Source: Eubacterium sp. (GTDB lineage: Bacteria > Bacillota > Clostridia > Lachnospirales > Lachnospiraceae). Taken from it: 64,000 bases of DNA. The stretch lies in the NCBI GenBank assembly GCA_017459345.1, contig JAFUDC010000077.1, positions 1 through 64,000 of the forward strand, written 5' to 3'. Below the pieces are notes generated by a model that saw only the letters and a list, made by a program, of their open reading frames with translations, was not told the DNA's origin and made no database searches. A program made the position numbers and the translations under genes. How positions within the stretch are numbered: position 1 is the stretch's first letter; each line of letters opens with the position of its first letter. Of this stretch, positions 1 to 8,271 are shown one piece after another.

Positions 1-1
1 A

Positions 2-136
2 AAAGGTGCACAGGAATACCTTGATATCATGTCATACGTAAGCACAGCGAAGAAACTTGGAAGCAATGCATACGACGCAATCCAAAATGCTTTTATCGGC
101 AACCCCGACTATATTTTTTCCGGGTGTGCTGAGTAG
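2..136 (+). mobile_element. C-terminal fragment of a probable IS66-type transposase, cut by the window edge
   Basis: An open frame runs from base 2 to a TAG at 134-136 and gives 44 residues, including EYLDIMSYVSTAKKLGSNAY and a final NPDYIF. The block 'SYVSTAKKLGSNAYDAI' resembles the extreme C-terminus of IS66-family transposases, which end in a short helix after the DDE catalytic domain. The catalytic part lies outside the window, so neither integrity nor family can be confirmed. No terminal inverted repeat is recognisable in the ~140 bases after the stop. Any other protein with a similar tail is possible. Confidence 0.4.
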
Positions 137-277
137 TTACATATTATTAATAATTGTGGAGAATTCCAATCTAATGTTGTATAATTCTATTGACAGGATC
201 AACAGGACGAAAGGATTCTATTTCCAGTCCTGAAAAGTCACTTCTGATAATGCTCAATTGTGAAAGGAGTATCAATT

Positions 278-556
278 ATGATCGTAATCAATGTTTACTA
301 TGACTGCAAACCGGGAAAGCGCCGGGAATTCTATGAATCCATCCTCCCCAAGGCTGAGTACTTCCGCCAGGAAGCCGGCAATATTCAGTATGCTTATTTT
401 GATGCCATCGAGGATGACAACCGTCTCCTGCTGGTGGAAAAATGGGCCGATGAGGAATCTCTGAAGTCACACGCTTCCACGGACATATTCAAGAGCCTGG
501 GAGAATTAAAAGAGAAATATGTGGACAATGTGGTTTTAGAGAAATTTGATTCCTGA
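278..556 (+). CDS. Antibiotic-biosynthesis-monooxygenase (ABM) fold protein, YgiN-like
   Basis: 92 residues, a single ferredoxin-like ABM domain. It opens IVINVYYDCKPGKRREFYES and has the family pattern 'AGNIQYAYFDAIED..RLLLVEKWADEESLKSHASTDIFK', where the W-x-[DS]-x-[ED]-x-x-x-x-H stretch is characteristic. Relatives are small dimeric quinol monooxygenases or heme/quinone-related proteins, but many have no known substrate. The ATG at 278 is preferred because GAAAGGAG at 262-269 sits 8 bases upstream; a GTG at 260 would place the ribosome site inside the gene. It stands alone ahead of pyk. The family call is good, the exact reaction unknown. Confidence 0.75.
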   Translation: MIVINVYYDCKPGKRREFYESILPKAEYFRQEAGNIQYAYFDAIEDDNRLLLVEKWADEESLKSHASTDIFKSLGELKEKYVDNVVLEKFDS

Positions 557-573
557 TATTATCAGTTTGCCTG

Positions 574-601
574 TTGACAGGTCGTATTTTTCCTATAGAA
601 T
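574..601 (+). promoter_or_regulatory. Sigma-A promoter of pyk
   Basis: TTGACA at 574-579, a 16-base spacer and TAGAAT at 596-601 (five of six matches to the -10 consensus). Transcription would start near 608, about 58 bases before the pyk ATG. Confidence 0.6.
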
Positions 602-665
602 AAGAACTGTATAACATTTTGTACTAATACTGACTGATGAAACTGTCAAAACTTAGGAGGAAAGA

Positions 666-2084
666 ATGAGAAAGACAAAGATTATCTGCACCCTGGGGCC
701 GGCAACCGACAAGGGTGACATACTGGAGCAGCTGATTTTGAATGGTATGGATGTGGCAAGACTCAACTTCTCTCACGGAACCCATGCGGAGCATAAGGTC
801 AGGATGGACAAGCTCAAGGAGCTGAGGGAGAAGCATGGGAAACCCGTCGCCTGCCTGCTGGATACCAAGGGTCCGGAGGTGCGGATTACAACATTTTCTG
901 ATGGCAAGGTGACCCTCAAGAAGGGACAGGATTTCTGTCTCACTACCAGAGAGGTGGAAGGCAACAATAAGATCGTTGGGATTACCTATAAGAAGCTTCC
1001 CAAGGATGTGGGGCCCGGCAACCGGATTCTCATCGATGACGGGCTTGTGGGGATGACTGTTCTCTCCGTTGAGGAGGAGGATATCCACTGCCGCGTGGAG
1101 AATGACGGCGTCATCTCCAACCGCAAGGGGGTAAATGTTCCTAACGTCGAGCTCTCTCTCCCCTACCTGAGTGACAAGGATAAGGATGATATTCTCTTCG
1201 GTATCAGCCAGGATGTGGACTTCATCGCAGCCTCCTTCACCAGGACGGCCAAGGACATCAAGCAGCTCCGCCGCTTCTTAAAGACCAACGGAGGGGAAAA
1301 TATCCGGATCATCGCAAAGATTGAGAACGGACAGGGTATTGATAATATCGATTCCATTATCGAGGCAGCGGACGGCATCATGGTCGCCCGCGGTGACATG
1401 GGTGTGGAGATTCCGGAGGAGGACGTTCCGGTTATTCAGAAGATCATCATCAAGAAGGTATTCGAGGCTGGCAAGGTGGTTATCACAGCTACTCAGATGC
1501 TGGATTCCATGATGCATCATCCCCGCCCAACCAGAGCGGAGACCACCGACGTGGCCAATGCCATCTATGACGGAACCTCCGTGGTCATGCTTTCCGGCGA
1601 GACGGCCAACGGCGAGTACCCGGTGGAGGCCCTAAAGACCATGGCCCGGATTGCCCTTCGTACTGAGCAGGCCATTGATTACAAGCAGAGATTCCGGACC
1701 CAGGTTGCGGATCCCGGCTCCAATATCACCGACGCCATCTGCCACTCCACCTGCGCCACTGCCTACGACTTGAACGCCAAGGCAATCATCGTGGTAAGTC
1801 AGAGCGGATTCTCCTGCCGGATGATCTCCAGATACCGTCCCGGCTGTGACATCTTAGGCTGCGCCACGGACAAGAAGGTCTGCCGCCAGCTCAACCTGTC
1901 CTGGGGCGTACATCCCATCCTCCTCAATCAGGAGTGGGAAATCTTCGTCCTCATCGACCGGGCCATCACCGCCTGCAAGAACAGAGACCTCTTAGCAGCA
2001 GGCGATGTGACAGTGATTACCGCCGGCGTGCCCATCGGCCGCAGCGGAACCACCAATATGCTGAAGGTGCAGGTTGTGGAATAA
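666..2084 (+). CDS. pyk: Pyruvate kinase
   Basis: 472 residues. Catalyses phosphoenolpyruvate + ADP to pyruvate + ATP in the cytoplasm, the last step of glycolysis. The TIM-barrel motifs are complete: KTKIICTLGPATD at the N-terminus, 'MDVARLNFSHG', the 'CLLDTKGPEVR' substrate loop, the 'IIAKIENGQGIDNID' active-site Lys segment, 'IMVARGDMGVEI' and 'TATQMLDSM...PRPTRAETTDVANAIYDGTSVVMLSGETA'. The length is that of the single-domain-set form; there is no extra C-terminal PEP-utiliser domain as in Bacillus Pyk. AGGAGG at 655-660 precedes the ATG. It converges on the next gene with only one base between the two stop codons, so there is no room for a conventional terminator. Confidence 0.97.
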   Translation: MRKTKIICTLGPATDKGDILEQLILNGMDVARLNFSHGTHAEHKVRMDKLKELREKHGKPVACLLDTKGPEVRITTFSDGKVTLKKGQDFCLTTREVEGNNKIVGITYKKLPKDVGPGNRILIDDGLVGMTVLSVEEEDIHCRVENDGVISNRKGVNVPNVELSLPYLSDKDKDDILFGISQDVDFIAASFTRTAKDIKQLRRFLKTNGGENIRIIAKIENGQGIDNIDSIIEAADGIMVARGDMGVEIPEEDVPVIQKIIIKKVFEAGKVVITATQMLDSMMHHPRPTRAETTDVANAIYDGTSVVMLSGETANGEYPVEALKTMARIALRTEQAIDYKQRFRTQVADPGSNITDAICHSTCATAYDLNAKAIIVVSQSGFSCRMISRYRPGCDILGCATDKKVCRQLNLSWGVHPILLNQEWEIFVLIDRAITACKNRDLLAAGDVTVITAGVPIGRSGTTNMLKVQVVE

Positions 2085-2085
2085 A

Positions 2086-2772
2086 CTACTGAATGTAAGG
2101 CAGCCCACGGGAAACCCTTAAGTAAGACATGAATTCCGGGAGGGAAGGCAGAATCATACATGCCTTCTCTCTCATTTCATCTGTGGGCTCCAGCCGATCA
2201 GGAACCATCACCGGCATCATCCCTGCCTCATAGGCAGCCCTAATTCCGTTATAAGAATCTTCAACCACATAGGTATCCGCATAATCCTCCGGCGATATGC
2301 CCATTTTTTCTGCGCACATGAGAAAGATCTCAGGATCCGGTTTGCTATGGGTGACCATATCACCGCTCACGATCACATCAAAGAGAGACAGTACGTTCAG
2401 ACCTTCCAGCTCCTTCTTTATGGTATCCATCCCGGTGGAGGATGCCAGACCAGTCTTAATCTCCTGGTCTTTCAGCCAGATTAATAACTCTTCCGCTCCC
2501 GGCTTCAGGACCAGCTGTCCCTTCTCCACAGCATCATTAAAGTAGTCTCCAACCACTTCCAGCATCTCCTCATAAGAAAAATGAGGAATATGGGCAAAAG
2601 CCTCTCTTACTATCTTCTCTTCCACATCCCAGGTAACCCCGGTGCAGCGGACCATCGTTTCCCGCATAAGATCCACAGGGAGATCGAGCACCTGGCAGGC
2701 GTGATCGCATGCCCTGGCGTAAAGTCTCTCTGAATCAAGGATCACTCCATCCATATCAAATATTACATACAT
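2086..2772 (-). CDS. HAD-superfamily hydrolase, beta-phosphoglucomutase/phosphatase subgroup
   Basis: 228 residues. HAD motif I is 'IFDMDGVILDSE' at the N-terminus, with the DxDx(T/V) nucleophile and the second Asp. A helical cap follows, then motif II 'TGLASSTG', motif III Lys in 'HSKPDPEIF' and motif IV 'YVVEDSYNGIRAAYEAGM'. This is the pattern of small-molecule phosphatases and phosphomutases acting on sugar phosphates. The substrate cannot be read from sequence. GGGAGGT lies 7 bases before the ATG. Placed tail to tail with pyk. Confidence 0.85.
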   Translation of the reverse strand: MYVIFDMDGVILDSERLYARACDHACQVLDLPVDLMRETMVRCTGVTWDVEEKIVREAFAHIPHFSYEEMLEVVGDYFNDAVEKGQLVLKPGAEELLIWLKDQEIKTGLASSTGMDTIKKELEGLNVLSLFDVIVSGDMVTHSKPDPEIFLMCAEKMGISPEDYADTYVVEDSYNGIRAAYEAGMMPVMVPDRLEPTDEMREKACMILPSLPEFMSYLRVSRGLPYIQ

Positions 2773-2850
2773 CTTATGTACCTCCCCGGCAACAGCCTGG
2801 ATTACCCCTAAAAAAGTGAATAATTAAAATCCTGCTGTAAATTCCATATT

Positions 2851-4107
2851 CTAAGTTCCATATTGAGCTCTAAGAACCAGCCAGTTGGCCCGAAAAAGAT
2901 TCATGATATTCCAGTAGCCGGCTCCCCGCAGGCCATACTCGCTGATCAGGGCTAACTTTGCCTGCATACTGCGGACGTCCTCAAACCAGACCTCATGTGT
3001 TACAATCCCTTCTGAATATGCCGCATAAGATTCGTTCATATAGACTGGCAGAGATTCCTGACCTTCCAAAGATGAAGAGGCGGCGGGTCCTTGATATTGA
3101 TAATAGGGTGACTGGGCTGTCTCATCAAAAAATATCGGAGCCCCGTACTGCACTGCCCTCTGCCTGGCCTCTATGGTGCCGAGAGTTGTAGCCCTGGTCT
3201 GCCCCTGCAAAAAAGGCAGAGGCCAGTCGTAGCCATAGTTTGGAATTCCCAGATGAATTTTGGCAGGGTCGATTTCCGTCACTGCATAGTCAAGCACCTG
3301 GCGGACGTTATTGATGGGGGCCACTGCCATAGGCGGACCATAAGTATATCCCCACTCGTAGGTCATGAGCAGAACATAGTCTGCTGCCTGGCCAAGGGCC
3401 GGATAATCCTTGCCTTCATAGAGAAGGCCCTGCTGGCCGGCGGAGGTTTTAGGAGCCAGAGCGACGGATACAGGATATCCTAATACATTAACGGCTTCCG
3501 TAATCTCCCGGACCAGATTGGTAAATCCATCCCGATCTTCTGCCAGGATATACTCAAAATCAATATCCACTCCCTGATAGCCTTTCTCCCCAATAGTCTC
3601 CACAATCTGATTGATGAGATTATTTCTGTTCTCCGAGCTTCTCACAATCTGAGATATCAGGTAATTGTTGAACCTTCCGTCCGGTCCAAAGGGGGTCAGA
3701 GTGAGGATAGGCGCAGTATTATACTGTAAGGCCAGACTGATCATCCAGTCATCCGGCAGCCTGGGAGGGATCAGATCACCTTCTGAGGTAAAGCCGTAGG
3801 AGAAGATCATCAGGTCAGTCAGATAGGGCAGGGTCTGTTCCAGGACATAGCGGCTGATGAAGGGATAGGCATAGCCGCCCACCTTTATGCTCAGGTTAAT
3901 CGCTGTGCTCAGGTTATTCTCTATGCTAAGATTATTCGAATCCGAATTGGCAGATGACCGGTCTGCCTCTATCCACAGGGCTTCCCCCACCGTCAGATTG
4001 TAGGGGTATGGAATCTGGTTATCGTAGCTGACAGCCAGTGGATCTGCACCATAAGCAGCTGCAATCCCGTCCAGGCTGTCTCCTTCTTTTACAATATATA
4101 TCGCCAT
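2851..4107 (-). CDS. LysM + glycoside hydrolase 18 protein, SleL/YaaH-like spore hydrolase
   Basis: 418 residues. A LysM peptidoglycan-binding module occupies about residues 1-47 (YIVKEGDSLDGIAAAYGADP). A GH18 TIM barrel fills the rest. The catalytic DxDxE signature is intact in 'GYQGVDIDFEYI', with Glu as acid/base. In Bacillus and Clostridium, proteins of this layout (SleL, YaaH, YdhD) sit in the spore and cleave cortex muramic-delta-lactam peptidoglycan. There is no signal peptide, which fits loading from the mother cell. The ribosome site before this ATG is weak (GGAAG). The spore role is inferred from architecture. Confidence 0.85.
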   Translation of the reverse strand: MAIYIVKEGDSLDGIAAAYGADPLAVSYDNQIPYPYNLTVGEALWIEADRSSANSDSNNLSIENNLSTAINLSIKVGGYAYPFISRYVLEQTLPYLTDLMIFSYGFTSEGDLIPPRLPDDWMISLALQYNTAPILTLTPFGPDGRFNNYLISQIVRSSENRNNLINQIVETIGEKGYQGVDIDFEYILAEDRDGFTNLVREITEAVNVLGYPVSVALAPKTSAGQQGLLYEGKDYPALGQAADYVLLMTYEWGYTYGPPMAVAPINNVRQVLDYAVTEIDPAKIHLGIPNYGYDWPLPFLQGQTRATTLGTIEARQRAVQYGAPIFFDETAQSPYYQYQGPAASSSLEGQESLPVYMNESYAAYSEGIVTHEVWFEDVRSMQAKLALISEYGLRGAGYWNIMNLFRANWLVLRAQYGT

Positions 4108-4243
4108 CAGGACACTTCCGAATACATGATTAATATAGAGATAGAGGACTCACAAACAGCGGCAGCTGCGGCGGTTATGAGGTTCTCGCAGAGGTTCTCA
4201 TAATATATTCTATGTCCCGCTTTAAAAATTGCTACTCAGAAAA

Positions 4244-5644
4244 TCAATTCAAATCCCTGAAATGAAACTCCCTCTTTCCGCTGGCGTAATCGCCCACAAT
4301 CTGCCCTTCCCCGAATAGCTTGTACTTGTAGGTGATTAACCCATCCAGTCCCACCGGGCCCCTGGCATGGATCTTGCCGGTACTGATGCCGACCTCAGCG
4401 CCAAAGCCGTATCGGAAGCCGTCGGCAAACCTGGTTGAACAGTTCTGATAGACTCCGGCGGAATCCACCATCTGCATAAAGTAATCTGCGGTCTCGGAAT
4501 CTTCCGTAATAATACAGTCGGTGTGATGAGATCCGAAACGATTGATATGGGAAACAGCTTCCTCCACGCCATCTACCAGTTTCACGGAAAGAATCAGGTC
4601 AAGATACTCGGTATTGAAATCATCCTCTTCCATTAATTCCATTGAGATCTGATCTCTGCTCTCCGTCTTTCCTTCAGGCTTGCTTTTTTCTCCATCAATA
4701 CTCTCTTTCTTCTTATCAGCCTTTTTCTTTTCTCCATCTGGGCTGTCAGCTAACGACCCCTTAGCAATAATCTCAGCAGCCTCCCTGGTTCCCCGCAGCT
4801 TCACGCCGGCCTCAGTGAGGGCAGCGGCCAGGTCCGGAAGTAGATCAGCTGCGATATCCCAGTGGATTAGCAAGGTCTCCACCGCATTACATGCCGCAGT
4901 GTACTGGGTCTTTGCATCGATCACAATAGGAATGGCCTTTGCCTTGTCATACATTTTATCGATATAGATATGACAGATACCATCAGCGTGGCCCATCACC
5001 GGAATCTTGGTGTGGTCCATGATGTAGCGGACGAACTGGTTGGATCCCCGGGGGATCAGAAGGTCCACATCCTTATCACAGGCCAGGAGCTCGTCAATTT
5101 CGCTGTGGGACTCTGCCTGGAGCATGCAGCCTTCGGGGAGTCCGGCAGCAAGTACGCTCTCATAGATAACCTTAAAAAGAACGCGGTTGGTTTCTGCAGT
5201 CTCTTTACCGCCCTTTAAGATGGCACAGTTACCGCTCTTGATGCAGAGGGAGGATATCTGAACCAGGGCGTCCGGTCTGGCCTCAAATATCACACCGATG
5301 ACGCCTATGGGACAGGTCACCTGATATAATCTCAGCCCTTCATCAAGCTCCCTGCTGATCCGGGTACGATTCAGGGGGTCCGGCAGGGTTTTCAGCTGGT
5401 AAAGTCCCTTGACCACATCCTCAAGCTTTCCTTCATCAAACTTGAGCCGCTTCTTCACGGCAGCGCTCACACCAGTCTCATCCGCCCGGCCCATATCCTG
5501 GACATTTGCCGCAAAGATTTCTTCTTTATGGGCCTGTAATGCCTCCGCAATTATGTCCAGTGCCTGATTGCGCTGCTCTAAGCTGGATGCAGCAAGTTTC
5601 GGAGAGGCAAGTTTCATCTTATGGGCTTGTTCTGCGATATTCAT
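4244..5644 (-). CDS. proA: Gamma-glutamyl phosphate reductase (glutamate-5-semialdehyde dehydrogenase)
   Basis: 466 residues. Reduces gamma-glutamyl phosphate with NADPH in proline synthesis. Family blocks present: 'CPIGVIGVIFEARPDALVQISSLCIKSGN', 'LKGGKE', 'DLLIPRGSNQFVRYI', 'GHADGICHIYID' and 'VYQNCSTRFADGFRYGFGAEVGIS' with the catalytic Cys. Usual length is about 415. The excess is a Lys/Glu/Ser-rich segment near residues 295-335, just before 'TEYLDLILSVK'. The ATG at 5644 is chosen because AAAGGA lies 6-7 bases upstream and the family starts there; an in-frame ATG at 5686 would add 14 atypical residues. No proB is adjacent. Confidence 0.93.
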   Translation of the reverse strand: MNIAEQAHKMKLASPKLAASSLEQRNQALDIIAEALQAHKEEIFAANVQDMGRADETGVSAAVKKRLKFDEGKLEDVVKGLYQLKTLPDPLNRTRISRELDEGLRLYQVTCPIGVIGVIFEARPDALVQISSLCIKSGNCAILKGGKETAETNRVLFKVIYESVLAAGLPEGCMLQAESHSEIDELLACDKDVDLLIPRGSNQFVRYIMDHTKIPVMGHADGICHIYIDKMYDKAKAIPIVIDAKTQYTAACNAVETLLIHWDIAADLLPDLAAALTEAGVKLRGTREAAEIIAKGSLADSPDGEKKKADKKKESIDGEKSKPEGKTESRDQISMELMEEDDFNTEYLDLILSVKLVDGVEEAVSHINRFGSHHTDCIITEDSETADYFMQMVDSAGVYQNCSTRFADGFRYGFGAEVGISTGKIHARGPVGLDGLITYKYKLFGEGQIVGDYASGKREFHFRDLN

Positions 5645-5760
5645 ATCATTTTCCTTTCTATCTTTCAATCTTTCTATATTGGCCAAGATCTCCTCCCTGG
5701 CGACTAATCAGAAGTATGAATTTACATTAGTCATAATCCGAAGCTTTGTCAATATCATTC

Positions 5761-6045
5761 CTAATCCTCCCTCATCCATTGCTTCAGATAAGCATAAGGA
5801 AATGTATAGCCGTCAATCTCATGACTGCCATGGGCGGCGTAGATGCAGCGGCGGCACTTCCTGGCGTGATCATGTCCGCCCCAGTAGCAGGATGAACAGG
5901 TGGAATTATACTCATGGAGGCGGTCATTTCTCACTATAGACTCCAGCTGCGAAAGATCCTCGGTCTGGACCAGGCTGCTGTCATAAAAGCCGCAGTAGTT
6001 CTGAATATACCATTTGATTATCTTAAGCTTTTCTTCTTTTTTCAT
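5761..6045 (-). CDS. Small Cys-rich protein of unknown function
   Basis: 94 residues, not recognised. The centre has four Cys as two CxxC pairs ('CSSCYWGGHDHARKCRRCIY'), a plausible zinc-ribbon or metal knuckle; the rest is aromatic and charged, with no signal or membrane segment. Only a weak AGGT lies before the ATG, and it is part of the hairpin at 6052-6084, so translation may depend on that structure or on read-through from the upstream gene. Confidence 0.55.
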   Translation of the reverse strand: MKKEEKLKIIKWYIQNYCGFYDSSLVQTEDLSQLESIVRNDRLHEYNSTCSSCYWGGHDHARKCRRCIYAAHGSHEIDGYTFPYAYLKQWMRED

Positions 6046-6051
6046 AAAATA

Positions 6052-6084
6052 AGACCTGGAATGTGTTAATCTCCTTCCAGGTCT
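6052..6084 (-). terminator. Hairpin between the Cys-rich gene and the recombinase-like gene
   Basis: AGACCTGGAA (6052-6061) pairs perfectly with TTCCAGGTCT (6075-6084) across a 13-base loop. On the minus strand it is followed by TATTTTATG, where the ATG is the start of the next gene. It can serve as a rho-independent terminator for 6149-6547, an attenuator for the downstream gene, or both. Confidence 0.55.
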
Positions 6085-6148
6085 ATTATACCATCTTAAA
6101 ATCTAAAGATGAAGTGTTCTTCTCAAATTAATCTTATGCCTATATGAT

Positions 6149-6547
6149 TTACTTTCCCTGTTCCTTTGCCAGGAGCTTATCAAGTACGGTCATGGCCTTC
6201 TTGCCGTCAAGACCGGTGATCAGGTCTACGCCATGCTCCTTGCACTTCCTGTAAACCTCCAGAATCAAGGGAACCTCTGTGGATATCTTGGACAGTACAA
6301 ATACACAGAGGACGTCGATGTTCTCATTCTCAATTTCTGAGAGTATCTGATTCATGGCCGGCCGGTCCAGGCTGTCGGATGGGTAGCATCCGATGTCATG
6401 GTAGTAGACGAATTCATGGTCCTGTCCGTATATGGATATGGCCTTGAACTTGCACTTGTCTCCGTCCGCCTTGGTCAGCTTGGCATAGGTAAAGCGGTTT
6501 ACAGGTTTATCTGTCACATCCTGATGTGTGTAGATTGCTATTCTCAT
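6149..6547 (-). CDS. Stand-alone resolvase-like domain, catalytically degenerate
   Basis: 132 residues. The layout copies the N-terminal domain of serine recombinases: a first strand 'RIAIYTHQD', a middle 'DRPAMNQILSEIENENIDVLCVFVLSKIS' matching the RPxLxxLLxDI...IDxVxVxKLDRLSR block, and 'GVDLIT'. The catalytic residues are gone: the Ser of the Y-x-R-x-S motif position reads Asp, and the LDRLSR arginines read LSKIST. There is no recombinase or DNA-binding C-terminus. It is therefore unlikely to recombine DNA and may be a domesticated nucleic-acid-binding or regulatory protein. Good ribosome site GGAGGG. The fold assignment is inference from motif spacing. Confidence 0.5.
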   Translation of the reverse strand: MRIAIYTHQDVTDKPVNRFTYAKLTKADGDKCKFKAISIYGQDHEFVYYHDIGCYPSDSLDRPAMNQILSEIENENIDVLCVFVLSKISTEVPLILEVYRKCKEHGVDLITGLDGKKAMTVLDKLLAKEQGK

Positions 6548-6675
6548 CTATGTTCCCTCCAATCTCCGGGTTATCAGTCTTGGACTTATAATGCTATCTT
6601 AACATAGATTGGAGAGAATCATTTGTAAATATAAACAGCATTCCTTGGAGACAGGGGGAGGATGGACTATTTCTA

Positions 6676-7296
6676 TTATGCATTTCCCTCTTTCTGCTCC
6701 ACAGCCCGGCAGATCAGGTCCACCGTCCCGTCGATGCCAAAGACGCTGCTGTCAACGCAGAGGTCATAGTTCTTTACGTCGCCCCACTTCTGGGAGGTAT
6801 AGTAGTTGTAATAGCTGGCTCTCTGCTTATCCATCTGGATGGAGTGGGTTTTCACCTTATCCAGGGGAATCTGGTACTGGTCATGAATCCTGGATTCCTT
6901 AAAGGATATGGGAGCATGGATAAAGACATTCATCCTGTTGTCGTATTTTTTCAGGGCATAGTCCGCACAGCGGCCTACAATGACGCAGGGGCCTTCATCG
7001 GCCAGCTTCTTGATGGTGTCAAATGCGGCCAGGAATACCTTCTGGTTTAAGGGCATATCAAAGTTGGATGCATGGTATCCCAGGGAATAAGGATCCATGA
7101 CCAGGGAATACAGAAAGCTGTTGGTCGGCTTCTCATCGTAGCTTTCGAACATTTCCTCACAGATGCCGCTCTCCTTGGCTGCAATCTTTAAAAGCTCCTT
7201 GTCATAGAAAGGAATGCCGTAGTGGTCGGCCAGCTTGCGTCCGATTTCCTTTCCTCCGCTTCCGTATTGTCTGCCTATTGTGATGATCGTGTTCAT
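6676..7296 (-). CDS. Cytidylate-kinase-like family protein
   Basis: 206 residues. It begins 'NTIITIGRQYGSGGKEIGRKLADHYGIPFYDKELL', where GRQYGSGGKEIG is a P-loop variant typical of the cytidylate-kinase-like family (Cytidylate_kin2), followed by 'CVIVGRCADYALK' and a lid segment. These proteins resemble Cmk but are often of unknown substrate. The start overlaps the ribF stop by four bases (ATGA), so it is translationally coupled as the last gene of the rimP-to-ribF operon. Confidence 0.8.
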   Translation of the reverse strand: MNTIITIGRQYGSGGKEIGRKLADHYGIPFYDKELLKIAAKESGICEEMFESYDEKPTNSFLYSLVMDPYSLGYHASNFDMPLNQKVFLAAFDTIKKLADEGPCVIVGRCADYALKKYDNRMNVFIHAPISFKESRIHDQYQIPLDKVKTHSIQMDKQRASYYNYYTSQKWGDVKNYDLCVDSSVFGIDGTVDLICRAVEQKEGNA

Positions 7297-8219
7297 AAAT
7301 CCACCCCTTTCACATAACTCTTTCCAAATTGAATATCCATCTGCATCTGTTCTTTCAGTGCATCAACAGATTCAAACCGCATTTCCGGCCGGCAGTAGTG
7401 GAGGAGCTCTACCTCAATGAACTGGTCATAGACATCCCGGTCAAAATCAAAGATATATGTCTCCACTCCCTTTTTACAGCTGTCGTCCACTGTGGGCTTT
7501 ACTCCCACATTGGTTATCCCGTAGCATACCTCATCTCCCAGATGAACCCGGGACACATAGACGCCGTTGGGGGGCGTCAGCTTGCCCTCTTCCGGCTGCT
7601 GGTTGGCTGTCGGAATGTTGATGGTGCGTCCCAGTGCCTTGCCATGGATGACCGGGCCAGCTAGGGAAAAGCCTCTTCCCAGCAAATGTGTCACGTCCTC
7701 CATCTTTCCTTCCATAAGAAGGTCGCGGATCCGGCTGCTGCTGATATCCTTGTGGTCTTCCTTGAGCTTATCTATCACGATCAGCTCATAGCCAAGGTCC
7801 CTGGAGTACCTTTCCAGGTCTTCGACCCCTCCTGACCGTTTCTTCCCGAAACGAAAATCCGTCCCGACCACCACCACTTTGGCGCCGGCCTTGCCCACCA
7901 GGATATCCCTCACAAACTCTTCCGGCGACAGGGCGGCGAAGTCCCTGGTAAAGGGATACTCGATCAGCACATCGATACCCATGCGCTCCAGAATAGTGTG
8001 GCGTTCTTCCTTGGTGAATAACTGCTGGTATCCCATATCTCCCGACAGGGCGAACCTGGGAGGCATGTCAAAGGTAAATACTACACTTTTTAGTTGTCTG
8101 TCTTCTTGTCTGATGATCTCATGCAGCAGAAGCTGATGTCCCCTGTGTATTCCTTCGAACTTGCCAAGGGCCACCGCGGTATCTGTCAGATGAAAATCAC
8201 TGCTGGTGATATATTGCAT
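7293..8219 (-). CDS. ribF: Bifunctional riboflavin kinase / FAD synthetase
   Basis: 308 residues. The N-terminal nucleotidyl-transferase domain contains 'VALGKFEGIHRGHQLLL' (HxGH-like) and 'VVVGTDFRFGKKRSG'; the C-terminal flavokinase domain contains 'GKALGRTINIPTANQQP' and 'NGVYVSRVHLG...YGITNVGVKPT'. It makes FMN from riboflavin and then FAD. The partner order truB-ribF is conserved in Firmicutes. No FMN riboswitch precedes it, as expected for a gene inside an operon. Confidence 0.95.
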   Translation of the reverse strand: MQYITSSDFHLTDTAVALGKFEGIHRGHQLLLHEIIRQEDRQLKSVVFTFDMPPRFALSGDMGYQQLFTKEERHTILERMGIDVLIEYPFTRDFAALSPEEFVRDILVGKAGAKVVVVGTDFRFGKKRSGGVEDLERYSRDLGYELIVIDKLKEDHKDISSSRIRDLLMEGKMEDVTHLLGRGFSLAGPVIHGKALGRTINIPTANQQPEEGKLTPPNGVYVSRVHLGDEVCYGITNVGVKPTVDDSCKKGVETYIFDFDRDVYDQFIEVELLHYCRPEMRFESVDALKEQMQMDIQFGKSYVKGVDL

Positions 8220-8271
8220 CGTTAATCATGTCCTTAGTGTATTGATCAAAATCCCTGTAAACTGTTTAACC

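Noticed and set aside
2086..2161. Bidirectional terminator between pyk and the HAD gene
   Set aside because: The stop codons are one base apart and no inverted repeat with T-runs could be found.
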